From Bacteroidota bacterium (GTDB lineage Bacteria; Bacteroidota; Bacteroidia; Chitinophagales; Chitinophagaceae): a DNA stretch of 64,000 nucleotides. Made by a program: the position numbers and the translations under genes. Where the stretch lies: positions 1-64,000 of the forward strand of contig JAFAEM010000033.1 of the NCBI GenBank assembly GCA_023424015.1. Direction: 5' to 3'. Positions 35,105 to 43,089 of the stretch are shown here, in pieces. The number at the start of each line of letters is the position of its first letter. Position 1 is the first letter of the stretch. Below the pieces are notes generated by a model, which worked only from the letters and a program-made list of their open reading frames with translations, did not search any database and was not told the origin of the DNA.

Positions 35105-35674
35105 ATGACAAAATTCCACGCGATACTGGTCCTACTGATCGCTACGTTGTTTCAACATTGCGGTTTTTCACAGTCGAACAGCCCACAATCAAAAACAGGA
35201 ATTATGGACAGCACAACAAAAAAACATCCGCTGTATTCCAGGACGGATACCTCTAAATTAGATATCAGCGATAAAGAATGGCAGTCTGTTTTGCCCCGTG
35301 ATGTATATTATATCGCGAGAGAAAAAGGAACTGAGCGTCCCTGGACCAGCCCTTATGAAACTTTAACCGACAAGGGTACTTACTATTGCGCGGTATGTGG
35401 TAATGCATTGTTCAGAAGTGACACAAAATTTGAAAGCGGCTGCGGCTGGCCAAGTTTTTATGAACCAATCAAGAAAGGCAGTATCATCTACACACCCGAT
35501 AACTCTCATGGCATGGTGAGAACCGAAGTGCAGTGCGGCCGCTGTAAATCACATCTTGGGCACGTATTCGACGACGGTCCGCCTCCCACCGGCTTAAGGT
35601 ATTGTATCAACGGCGTAGTGCTTGACTTTGAGAAGGCAAAAGAAGCCGAGAAAAAGTATAATGACAAGCCCTGA
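35105..35674 (+). CDS. msrB: Secreted peptide-methionine (R)-S-oxide reductase MsrB
   Basis: Reduces methionine-R-sulfoxide in proteins. A signal peptide (about residues 1-23) is followed by a ~145-residue MsrB domain. The zinc-binding cysteine pairs are in YYCAVCGNALF and QCGRCKSHLGH, the core has ESGCGWPSFYEPI and the catalytic Cys is in GLRYCINGVVLDF. The signal peptide places it in the periplasm, where it would repair envelope proteins; a hydrophobic run ending HCGFSQ could alternatively be a lipidated N-terminus, though the lipobox is poor. Confidence 0.93.
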   Translation: MTKFHAILVLLIATLFQHCGFSQSNSPQSKTGIMDSTTKKHPLYSRTDTSKLDISDKEWQSVLPRDVYYIAREKGTERPWTSPYETLTDKGTYYCAVCGNALFRSDTKFESGCGWPSFYEPIKKGSIIYTPDNSHGMVRTEVQCGRCKSHLGHVFDDGPPPTGLRYCINGVVLDFEKAKEAEKKYNDKP

Positions 35675-35722
35675 ATACCGTGATTCATTATAGGCGGTTT
35701 CTTTTATTCATCCCGTAGCGCT

Positions 35723-35730
35723 TACTTTTG
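35723..35730 (+). promoter_or_regulatory. Candidate -7 element for the aminotransferase gene
   Basis: TACTTTTG matches TAnnTTTG and ends four bases before the ATG at 35735, implying a leaderless transcript. Confidence 0.5.
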
Positions 35731-35734
35731 CGTT

Positions 35735-36997
35735 ATGAAATTGTCGCATCTATCCGAAACACTAATTGGCTCCGAAATTGTAAAGCTGGGTGGTGAGATC
35801 AGGGAAAAAATACGCCAGGGTGAACGCATCTATAATTTTACGGTTGGAGATTTTGATCCTTCGATCTTTCCGATTCCACGGGAACTTGAAAATGCCATCG
35901 TAGATGCATATCGCCAGCATTTTACCAATTACCCGGCTGCAGAAGGTAACAATGATCTGCGGGAATCGATACTTTCATTTATTAAACAAACGGAAGGCCT
36001 GGAATATGGACTTGATGAAGTATTAGTTGCATCAGGAGGCCGGCCACTCATCTATGCCGTATTTCGCGCTATCTGTGATAAAGGCGATAAGGTGATCTAT
36101 GCGGTTCCCAGCTGGAACAATAATCACTATACCCATTTCGTAGGTGGAGAACATGTGGTGGTGGAAGCAAAGCCTGAAAATAACTTCATGCCCTCCGCTA
36201 ATGATATAAAACCCCATATCAGCGGGGCATCCCTGATCGCACTTTGCTCACCACAAAATCCTACTGGTACTACTTTTAAAAAAGAAGACCTTGAAGCGAT
36301 CTGCGACCTGGTGCTGGAAGAAAACCAGCGAAGGGGTGAGCACGAAAAAAAGTTATACCTGATGTATGACCAGATGTACTGGCACCTGACCTATGGAGAC
36401 ATCCGGCATGTCGATCCTGTTTCGCTTCGCCCGGAAATGCGCCAGTACACGATCTATATCGATGCGATCAGCAAAGTGTTTGCCGCTACGGGTGTGCGTG
36501 TGGGATGGAGCCTGGGCCCACCGGTGATCCTTAGCAAAATGAAAGCAATACTCACGCATATCGGTGCCTGGGCCCCTATGGCTGAGCAAAAAGCAGTAGC
36601 CCGTTATCTCCGTGATACCGACGCGATAAAAAAATATCTTGATCACTTCAAAGCGGAGATCGAAGAACGGTTACGTCGTATTTATAACGCATTCATGGAT
36701 TTGAAAAATGAAGGCCTGCCAGTAGACGCTATTGCCCCGGAAGCAGCTATTTATCTCACCATCAGGATTGATCTCGCAGGGCGAAAAACCAGTGATGGTA
36801 AAGAGCTGAACGATCAAAATGATGTCACTTCTTATATTCTTTCGGAAGCAAGACTTGCCGTGGTGCCTTTTTATGCATTTGGTGCCAGTAAAGATTCAGC
36901 ATGGTACAGGCTGAGTGTGGGCACCTGTAAGAAAGATGAGATCGACGAGATGATTGCAGCATTAAGAAGCGCTTTGAAAAAAATTGTTCCTGCCTGA
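35735..36997 (+). CDS. PLP-dependent class I/II aminotransferase
   Basis: A 420-residue fold-type I aminotransferase of the aspartate aminotransferase superfamily. The N-terminal arm runs to GDFDPSIFPIP; the cofactor region has YLMYDQMYW and the Schiff-base lysine in YIDAISKVFAATGVRVGW. The substrate-binding Arg region is WYRLSVGTCKKDEIDEM. The amino donor is not clear: the closest patterns are of aspartate or tyrosine/aromatic aminotransferases. It is followed by a strong hairpin at 37023-37052. Confidence 0.85.
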   Translation: MKLSHLSETLIGSEIVKLGGEIREKIRQGERIYNFTVGDFDPSIFPIPRELENAIVDAYRQHFTNYPAAEGNNDLRESILSFIKQTEGLEYGLDEVLVASGGRPLIYAVFRAICDKGDKVIYAVPSWNNNHYTHFVGGEHVVVEAKPENNFMPSANDIKPHISGASLIALCSPQNPTGTTFKKEDLEAICDLVLEENQRRGEHEKKLYLMYDQMYWHLTYGDIRHVDPVSLRPEMRQYTIYIDAISKVFAATGVRVGWSLGPPVILSKMKAILTHIGAWAPMAEQKAVARYLRDTDAIKKYLDHFKAEIEERLRRIYNAFMDLKNEGLPVDAIAPEAAIYLTIRIDLAGRKTSDGKELNDQNDVTSYILSEARLAVVPFYAFGASKDSAWYRLSVGTCKKDEIDEMIAALRSALKKIVPA

Positions 36998-37022
36998 AGT
37001 TTAAATCGGCGAAGGCATAAAT

Positions 37023-37052
37023 AAAAAAGGAAGAACTGATTCTTCCTTTTTT
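37023..37052. terminator. Bidirectional intrinsic terminator
   Basis: A perfect 13-bp stem (AAAAAAGGAAGAA / TTCTTCCTTTTTT) with the loop CTGA. The flanking A and T runs make it work on both strands, between the aminotransferase (plus) and the convergent small gene (minus, 37070-37312). Confidence 0.85.
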
Positions 37053-37069
37053 ATTTTATAAAATTCAGT

Positions 37070-37312
37070 TTAGTTTTTATTGATGAGAAACCGGAATTGT
37101 TTCAGTTCCGTAAACCGGATCGCCTTTAATATTTTCCTGGGGTTGGAAGTGATCCGGTTGCGATCGACTAATTCATGAGCGATACAAAACTGATCATCCG
37201 ATTCCGTTCTGCGCAGCAGATCGTTCAAACATTCTACTTCCTGCTCAATTGCCTGCTGGCTCATGAACTCACTTTTTAAGAGTACTAACAGATCCCTGTT
37301 TGGCATTTTCAT
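37070..37312 (-). CDS. Small hypothetical protein (80 residues)
   Basis: An 80-residue, soluble-looking protein without signal peptide or known domain. It is rich in Leu, Arg and Glu (KSEFMSQQAIEQEVECLNDL) and probably mostly helical, with no catalytic motif. The ATG at 37312 (MKMPNRDLL) is used rather than the longer open frame from 37366, because a separate small lipoprotein ends just upstream. The spacing of 14 bp and the terminator at its 3' end suggest a two-gene operon with that lipoprotein. Confidence 0.6.
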   Translation of the reverse strand: MKMPNRDLLVLLKSEFMSQQAIEQEVECLNDLLRRTESDDQFCIAHELVDRNRITSNPRKILKAIRFTELKQFRFLINKN

Positions 37313-37326
37313 CGCACAAGCATTTT

Positions 37327-37470
37327 TTAATAACCCGACATTCCTTTGTGACTCGGACAACCGCAATTACTGCCTTTGCCAGATCCGGAATAATAGTTAC
37401 GATTGCAGGCGGTAAGTATGATCACTCCCGAGAGCAAAAGTAACAGTGTTATCTTATTAATGTTCTTCAT
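37327..37470 (-). CDS. Tiny cysteine-containing lipoprotein (47 residues)
   Basis: A 47-residue protein found by reading the gap. The signal peptide (MKNINKITLLLLLSGVIIL) leads to the lipobox LTAC (Cys22), so the mature lipoprotein is only about 26 residues. Its sequence is dominated by YYSGSGKGSN, the pair CGC, and SHKGMSGY. Three Cys residues in the mature chain (including the lipidated one) could bind metal or form a disulfide. I recall the same YYSGSGKG...CGCPSxKG style in other Chitinophagaceae proteins, but cannot verify here. Confidence 0.75.
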   Translation of the reverse strand: MKNINKITLLLLLSGVIILTACNRNYYSGSGKGSNCGCPSHKGMSGY

Positions 37471-37545
37471 AATTTGGATTTCTAAATTAAAACTATTTTA
37501 GAAACAAAATAGTATGCTTTTCCCTGAAAACGCAGAAATATTAAC

Positions 37546-38670
37546 ATGAGTTTGAACCCCATCGTAAAAAACGCAAACGTTTGTCGTGTGCTGGTTGCGC
37601 CGCTCGATTGGGGGCTGGGTCACACTACCCGTTGTATACCTGTGATTTATGAATTGATCCGCCAGGGCGCCGAGGTCTGGATAGCCGGACAGGGCATGCA
37701 GGTAGATTTACTTAAAAAAGAATTTCCCCGGCTCCAATACCTGCCGCTAAAGGGATATCGTATCAAATATAGCCGGACTCGTTGGGGTCTCCTGTTTTCG
37801 ATTCTGCGCCAGATACCTGTAATTCTCAAAACCATCCGCAATGAAAATCATTGGTTGAAGAAAATGATCGACAGGCATGGCTTTAACGCGGTTATTTCAG
37901 ACAATCGCTTTGGTTTATGGTCCCCGGATATCATTTCGATCTTCATGACTCACCAGCTGCGTATCAAATCGCCTTTAGGTAAGATTTCCGAAGATCTGCT
38001 GCAGAAAAGAAACTACCAATATATCCGTCGTTTCAATGAATGCTGGATCCCTGACAAAAGTGATGATAACGGACTGGCAGGTTCGCTTTCGCATCCCAAA
38101 AGTTTACCCAACATCCCCGTCCATTATGCTGGAATTCTATCCCGACTAAAGCGGACTGGTGCCGAAATAAAAAAAGGGCATCTTTTTATTTCCTTATCGG
38201 GGCCCGAACCACAAAGAAGCCTTCTCGAAGAAATTGTAATACGTGATATCCCTCATTATCATGGAACTGCTGTAATTGCCAGGGGGCTGCCTGGTGAACA
38301 AAACATTATTCCTTCCACCAACGATATTATTTTCTACAATCATCTCGAAGCTTCTGAGTACAATGCTGAAATGGAAAAAGCTGAATGGGTCATTTGCCGC
38401 AGTGGTTACTCTACCATAATGGACCTGGCCGTTTTACAAAAAAAATCCATCCTTATCCCAACACCCGGACAAACCGAGCAACAATACCTGGGGCAATTCC
38501 TGCAGGAGAAAAAATTCGCCTTTTCTATGGATCAAAATGAATTCAGTTTGTCTGAAGCTCTTACTAAAGCTGAACAATTTGAGTATGATCTTCCTGCTAT
38601 CTCTGATAATAATCTTAACATCCTGGTCAGTTCACTCATACAAAAGATCAGAGCCAGCTTTGAAGAATAG
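37546..38670 (+). CDS. MurG-like GT-B glycosyltransferase
   Basis: A 374-residue GT-B protein. It opens with VLVAPLDWGLGHTTRCIPVI, a Gly-rich donor-side loop like that of UDP-GlcNAc transferases, and the C-lobe has the acceptor/nucleotide region WVICRSGYSTIMDLAVLQKKS and PTPGQTEQQYLGQFL as in MurG and diacylglycerol glucosyltransferases. The middle region around DNRFGLWSPDI is conserved-looking. The true acceptor (lipid, glycan or cell-wall precursor) is unknown. It is encoded alone between divergent and convergent small genes. Confidence 0.75.
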   Translation: MSLNPIVKNANVCRVLVAPLDWGLGHTTRCIPVIYELIRQGAEVWIAGQGMQVDLLKKEFPRLQYLPLKGYRIKYSRTRWGLLFSILRQIPVILKTIRNENHWLKKMIDRHGFNAVISDNRFGLWSPDIISIFMTHQLRIKSPLGKISEDLLQKRNYQYIRRFNECWIPDKSDDNGLAGSLSHPKSLPNIPVHYAGILSRLKRTGAEIKKGHLFISLSGPEPQRSLLEEIVIRDIPHYHGTAVIARGLPGEQNIIPSTNDIIFYNHLEASEYNAEMEKAEWVICRSGYSTIMDLAVLQKKSILIPTPGQTEQQYLGQFLQEKKFAFSMDQNEFSLSEALTKAEQFEYDLPAISDNNLNILVSSLIQKIRASFEE

Positions 38671-38756
38671 CTTTCTGCCGCCAATCAATCTTTGGATGAT
38701 TTTTAACCTTAAATTTATACACCACCTTTTTCTATCACAAGGCAAATCAAAAGGCA

Positions 38757-40247
38757 ATGAAACCAGGATCTCCTATCAATCGACGCAAATTTATCAGCAC
38801 CGCAGCAACTGCCTCACTGGGCTTTACCATTCTTCCCCGTCATGTATTGGGAGGACCGGGATTTACAGCACCCAGTGACCAGATCAACCTGGCATATATC
38901 GGCTGCGGCACACAGGGGTTACGTGAAATGTGTGAGCTGATCACGAGCCCGGACATCCGCATCACCGCGGTTTGTGATCCCAACAAACTAAGCACCAATT
39001 ATATCGACTGGTCACCCAACGGTATCCGTGATGGTATCCGAAAGACACTGGGTGATGCAAATTGGGGTGCTTCCTACCAGGGCATACCCGGTGGCCGCGA
39101 TATTGGCAAAGAACTCGTAGAAAAATATTATAGCAAACGGGATGGAAAAACTTTTAAAGGCTGCAATGCTTATACAGATTTCCGCGAATTGCTCGACAAA
39201 GAAAAAAATATTGATGCGGTAAAAGTGATGACGCCTGATCACTTGCATGGATACATTTCCGTCGCTGCCATGAAAAAAGGAAAACACGTAGTGATTCATA
39301 AACCCATTGCCAACCGGATGTATGAAGCACGCCAGGTGCTGGATACCGCCAGGCAAACTGGTGTGAGCACACACCTGCTGGCATGGAGTAAAAGAAGCGG
39401 TAATGATCGGGTGAAGCAATGGATCGGCGAAGGACGGATCGGCAAATTGCGGGAGATTCATAATTGGTCATATCGACCTGTATGGCCGCAATGGACGGCA
39501 AATCCCACCGAAACGGTTCCAGTTCCAGCTGGGTTCGACTGGGATCTTTGGCTGGGACCTGTACCGGATCGTCCTTATCACCCCAATTATACGCACAATG
39601 TATTCCGCGGCTGGTATGATTTCGGAGGCGGAAGCATCGCAGATATGGGACATTACAGTTTATGGCCCATGTTCCTCGAACTCGGTATAAATACAGCGCC
39701 ATATTCTGCCGAAGCCTACGGTACCACCAATCGCATCGTTGAAAACAACGTGAGTCGTTCTGTGAACAATGACGTCGCTTTCCCTTATTCCTGTATCATC
39801 AGGTTTAAATTTCCAAAGCAGGAACAACTACCTGCGTTTGATCTTTTTTGGTATGATGGCGGCATGAGACCTAATGCGCCAGATGAACTGGGCGACGAAT
39901 CCCTGCCCTCGGAAGGGATGATGTTTGTGGGCGATAAAGGAAAGATATTAGGAGGGTTCCGTAATGAAAATCCCAGGCTATTGGGTGTAACTGAGAATGA
40001 TCAGCCCAATTATAAGGAAATGATCACACAGGGAGAAGAAGCCTGGATTAATGCTTTCAAAAATAATACGCAATCACCAGGTAGCTTTTTGAACGCACAG
40101 GCCGTTACAGAAACCATTTTACTTGGTGCCGTAGCACTCCGCGCCAAAAAACGCATCCAGTACGATTCGCAAAATATGAAGATCACCAACCTGCCGGAGG
40201 CCAATAAGTTTTTATCCAGGGAATACAGGAAAGGATGGGAAATGTAG
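38757..40247 (+). CDS. Tat-exported Gfo/Idh/MocA-family oxidoreductase
   Basis: A 496-residue NAD(P)-dependent oxidoreductase with an N-terminal Tat-type signal (NRRKFISTAATASLG, twin Arg about residues 9-10). The Rossmann Gly loop is YIGCGTQG and the catalytic lysine site is KHVVIHKPIANRM, where the usual EKP is HKP. The C-lobe has the family's WxG/DWDLWLGP and GGGSIADMGHYSLW (sheet and active-site His). Exported enzymes of this group work with tightly held cofactor on sugars or glycosides. It is followed after 25 bp by the TIM-barrel gene. Confidence 0.87.
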   Translation: MKPGSPINRRKFISTAATASLGFTILPRHVLGGPGFTAPSDQINLAYIGCGTQGLREMCELITSPDIRITAVCDPNKLSTNYIDWSPNGIRDGIRKTLGDANWGASYQGIPGGRDIGKELVEKYYSKRDGKTFKGCNAYTDFRELLDKEKNIDAVKVMTPDHLHGYISVAAMKKGKHVVIHKPIANRMYEARQVLDTARQTGVSTHLLAWSKRSGNDRVKQWIGEGRIGKLREIHNWSYRPVWPQWTANPTETVPVPAGFDWDLWLGPVPDRPYHPNYTHNVFRGWYDFGGGSIADMGHYSLWPMFLELGINTAPYSAEAYGTTNRIVENNVSRSVNNDVAFPYSCIIRFKFPKQEQLPAFDLFWYDGGMRPNAPDELGDESLPSEGMMFVGDKGKILGGFRNENPRLLGVTENDQPNYKEMITQGEEAWINAFKNNTQSPGSFLNAQAVTETILLGAVALRAKKRIQYDSQNMKITNLPEANKFLSREYRKGWEM

Positions 40248-40272
40248 TTACTTGAAACCGAAAACTAAAAAC

Positions 40273-41142
40273 ATGAATCGCAGAAAATTTTTGGAAAACT
40301 CGGGTGTACTAGGTGCCGCGGGCATCATAGCTCCAGGATTAATTTATCAATCAAATACAATGATGACAGCAACACAAACAAAGGATGATATATCCCTCGC
40401 TCAATGGGCGCTGGTCGAGGAAATACGAGCCGGCAAATGGAAAAATCTTGATTTCCCAAAAGTGGCACGTGAGGATTTTGGCCTGAATGGGATCGAATTT
40501 GTAAATACACTTTTTGAAGTGCCAACCGAAGGGTACTTAAAAAAACTAAAACAAAACGCCGCCACGCATGGTGTGACAATGGTACTGATCATGGTCGATG
40601 ATGAAGGCGACGGAGCGGAATCGACCAGCCAGGGCAGGAAGCAATTTGAGATCAATCACCGCAAATGGGTGGACATTGCGCATTATCTCGGTTGTCGTGC
40701 CGTGCGCACCAACTGTCGCGGACCCAAAAATGCTGATAAAAAAGAAGCGTTAAAATGGGCCACTGAATCATACCAGATGTTGTTGAACTATGCCAGGCCA
40801 TCCGGAATTCAAATTGTCATTGAAAATCATGGCGGGGTATCCAATGATCCTGACTGGATGGTTTCACTGATGAAAGAAGTAAATGATCCTTTGTTTGGCA
40901 CTTACCCCGACTGGCGAAGTCCCATGGCGGATTTTGATAATTATGTGTACCTGCAAAAAACTTTGCCCTATGCCAAAGGCATGTCGTATCGCAATCAGCC
41001 CACCGAAGCACAAACAGCAAAGATGATCCAGCTTAGCAGGGATTCCGGATACAGGGGCTGGTATGGTATCGAATCAAGCGGACGTGAAGAAATAAAGAAA
41101 GGCATTGATTTGCTCAAAAAATATTTGCTTAAGTCATCATAA
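40273..41142 (+). CDS. Exported sugar phosphate isomerase/epimerase-like TIM-barrel protein
   Basis: A 289-residue protein with a twin-arginine-type signal (MNRRKFLENSGVLGAAG) and a xylose-isomerase-like TIM barrel. Barrel acids appear in QIVIENHGGVSN and GWYGIESSG, with the Asp in GTYPDWRSPMADFDN. At the place where the family usually has a metal-binding His the sequence reads AKGMSYR, without His. The start at 40273 (ATG) is used, since 40252 is a TTG. It lies 25 bp downstream of the Gfo/Idh/MocA gene and probably acts on its keto-sugar product, which is inference. Confidence 0.8.
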   Translation: MNRRKFLENSGVLGAAGIIAPGLIYQSNTMMTATQTKDDISLAQWALVEEIRAGKWKNLDFPKVAREDFGLNGIEFVNTLFEVPTEGYLKKLKQNAATHGVTMVLIMVDDEGDGAESTSQGRKQFEINHRKWVDIAHYLGCRAVRTNCRGPKNADKKEALKWATESYQMLLNYARPSGIQIVIENHGGVSNDPDWMVSLMKEVNDPLFGTYPDWRSPMADFDNYVYLQKTLPYAKGMSYRNQPTEAQTAKMIQLSRDSGYRGWYGIESSGREEIKKGIDLLKKYLLKSS

Positions 41143-41172
41143 GCAACTTAACGATCTGTTACGATCAAAGAT

Positions 41173-41213
41173 CAGGAAGGGGTTACCGTCGATTGATCAG
41201 CATCCCCTTCCTG
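41173..41213. terminator. Hairpin between convergent genes
   Basis: A 10-bp perfect stem (CAGGAAGGGG / CCCCTTCCTG) with a 21-base loop between the plus-strand TIM-barrel gene and the minus-strand porin gene. No long T-run follows either arm, so its strength as a terminator is uncertain. Confidence 0.55.
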
Positions 41214-41237
41214 TAATTCCGGTCTAACTAAAAACTG

Positions 41238-41798
41238 TTATTTCCTGTCTTTTCCAAATGTGTAGCTCAATCCAAGCTGGAACACACTATTCTTCTCTGT
41301 TTCGTAAAATTTGGTCAGCCCTGCATTGTATCTCGCATACACACCTATATTTGAATTGACCTGGTAACCTGCGCCAATAGCAAGGGAAATATCTGTGGTT
41401 TCCAGGTACTCCTTGATGTCAGATACATCACCTTCGTTATCGTCTTCCGCTTTCAACAGAAAACCGATCTGGGGTCCTGCCTCCGCATAGAAACCGCGGG
41501 CTATATTATATTTCACCAACAGCGGGATCTGGAAATAATTTAATGTTGTCTTCTCATTGTCGTCGTCCCAACGGGCTCCCTGCGAGGAATACAGCATTTC
41601 ACCCTGTACACTTAACTGGGAAGTGAGAGAAAGATTGGCAAGAGCGCCAAAATGTAAACCGGTTTTGGAACGGTAACCGTCCACATCTTTACCGGTAATG
41701 TTGGCAATGTTGATACCTGCTTTAGCGCCGAAACGCACCTGAGCTTCGCCTGCAAATGCTGCTGCAAACAGAATGGCGAGTAAAAATAACTTTTTCAT
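41238..41798 (-). CDS. Outer-membrane beta-barrel (porin family) protein
   Basis: A 186-residue protein with a signal peptide (ends AFAGEAQ) and alternating beta strands, starting VRFGAKAGINIANITG, a classic Bacteroidota PorT/OMP_b-brl_2 start. Strands such as GFYAEAGPQIGFLLKA and NIGVYARYNAGLTKFY continue to a terminal aromatic-rich strand VFQLGLSYTFGKD. It probably forms an eight-stranded barrel; its ligand or role is unknown. A -7 element lies at 41840-41847. Confidence 0.88.
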   Translation of the reverse strand: MKKLFLLAILFAAAFAGEAQVRFGAKAGINIANITGKDVDGYRSKTGLHFGALANLSLTSQLSVQGEMLYSSQGARWDDDNEKTTLNYFQIPLLVKYNIARGFYAEAGPQIGFLLKAEDDNEGDVSDIKEYLETTDISLAIGAGYQVNSNIGVYARYNAGLTKFYETEKNSVFQLGLSYTFGKDRK

Positions 41799-41839
41799 TT
41801 TCTTTTGATTTGGTTTAATGATTAATGATCTCTGAGGCG

Positions 41840-41847
41840 CAAATCTA
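41840..41847 (-). promoter_or_regulatory. Candidate -7 element for the OMP gene
   Basis: TAGATTTG on the minus strand fits TAnnTTTG, 42 bp upstream of the ATG at 41798. Confidence 0.45.
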
Positions 41848-41998
41848 GCGTGGGTATCATTCGCGTCCTAGAAGCACTCAGTCATCTGCATCTTAAATGA
41901 GTAAGCTGCATCAAAACACTAGTATACTGAATCACTGTGATGAACGGTAAATGAAAATGATTTTTGCAACAACACTGCTTGCCGGAAATGCCTGGTAT

Positions 41999-42436
41999 CT
42001 ATTCTTTTATAATCTCTCTTTTAATATAAGAACCCCAGGGTGAGAAACGTTTCATTACATTTAGCCAGTAGTCAGGATTCAGATCGAGATCGCTATGAGG
42101 GCGGCCATCGTAAATCTCAGCACTTAAGTCTACCAGTTCCCACTCATCTTCCTGGTAACGCCAGTTGAAATTGTGCGATGCATTTTTATTATACCCCCCA
42201 TTGCCGGAAATGATCTTTCCCATGAGTATCTTTCTTCCGGCAACCGGTTTGTCTAACTCGTCCATGATCTTATTAATAAGAAAACGGTCTGCAGTTGCTA
42301 CCACAAAGGAACTATCCCGCCAGTCGGCAGCATCGCCATTAAACCCTACTTCAAAATAGCGGTATGATTTTTTTTCTTTTGAACAGGAGCCGGCAGTAAG
42401 GACAAGGATGGATAAAAGGATAATTAGAGGTTTCAT
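41999..42436 (-). CDS. Lipoprotein resembling the BP74-N domain
   Basis: A 145-residue lipoprotein: signal MKPLIILLSILVL, lipobox TAGSC (Cys18). The mature sequence starts YFEVGFNGDAADWRDSSFVV and has RKILMGKIISG, NFNWRYQEDEWELVDLSAEI and a C-terminal RFSPWGSYIKREI. That spacing resembles the BP74-N domain known from Dictyostelium BP74, whose segments read similarly (H-M-G-x-I, W-x-F-H-L, W-x-P-W-x-S). I make this match from memory and at modest confidence. The gene follows the anti-sigma gene after an 80-bp gap. Confidence 0.6.
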   Translation of the reverse strand: MKPLIILLSILVLTAGSCSKEKKSYRYFEVGFNGDAADWRDSSFVVATADRFLINKIMDELDKPVAGRKILMGKIISGNGGYNKNASHNFNWRYQEDEWELVDLSAEIYDGRPHSDLDLNPDYWLNVMKRFSPWGSYIKREIIKE

Positions 42437-42516
42437 TGTATTTGACTTTTCACCTCTGACAATCCTCTTTTATTTAGCGTTGCTTTATTTTTCCTTCAAA
42501 AATGTTAACTCCTCTA

Positions 42517-43089
42517 TTATAGACTATCTTTTTTAGGTACGATCTTATAGTCATCCGGTGAAATGCCGGTAACGCCCCTCGTTTTCTTTTTTCCGGCAGA
42601 ATCCACTGCTGCAGGTGCGGGTGCTTTTTCGACATCCACCACTATCGGCCCCAGGTCCAGTGTTGGCGTGTCTGTGACAACGGGCACAATTGCGGGTGTA
42701 TCCTGCACAGGTATTTCATCAACCGGTATCATAGGGGTATTTTGCGGCGGGCCGTTAAACGGAACCGGGTTTTCCATATCCTGTGCGCCGGGTTCCTGGA
42801 TAGTTGCGGGTTGTTGTGTCTCGATGGGATCACCAGGTGAGAAGGTATTTTCCTTTTTAGTGGTAAAAAAATTTATGAGGAATGCAATTACTAATACGAT
42901 ACCCAGGCCTCCCAGGAAAATCCCTCCAAGCGGTGAAGAAGGTGAAGGGTTCTTATCACCCGGAGTATCACCCGGATCACTATCCAGTTCCTTTTCAATC
43001 CGGGACCATATCAGCTCCGAGAGATCCGGAACCGGAATTTCCTCCAGTTTGCGGGCGATCGTTAATTCATATGTAGTCTTTTCATTCAT
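42517..43089 (-). CDS. Membrane anti-sigma-factor-like protein
   Basis: A 190-residue protein encoded directly after an ECF sigma factor with a TGATG overlap, as expected for a sigma/anti-sigma pair. The N-terminal ~60 residues (KLEEIPVPDLSELIWSRIEKEL) are cytoplasmic, followed by one membrane helix (GGIFLGGLGIVLVIAFLINFF) and a Pro/Thr/Val-rich periplasmic tail ending DDYKIVPKKDSL. No zinc-binding ZAS motif (HxxxCxxC) is visible. The real start is the ATG at 43089; the open frame upstream lies inside the sigma gene. Confidence 0.65.
   Translation of the reverse strand: MNEKTTYELTIARKLEEIPVPDLSELIWSRIEKELDSDPGDTPGDKNPSPSSPLGGIFLGGLGIVLVIAFLINFFTTKKENTFSPGDPIETQQPATIQEPGAQDMENPVPFNGPPQNTPMIPVDEIPVQDTPAIVPVVTDTPTLDLGPIVVDVEKAPAPAAVDSAGKKKTRGVTGISPDDYKIVPKKDSL

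Noticed and set aside
39154..39702. 182-residue open frame opposite the Gfo/Idh/MocA gene
   Set aside because: A shadow of the real frame; composition is Arg/Cys/His-rich without domain features.
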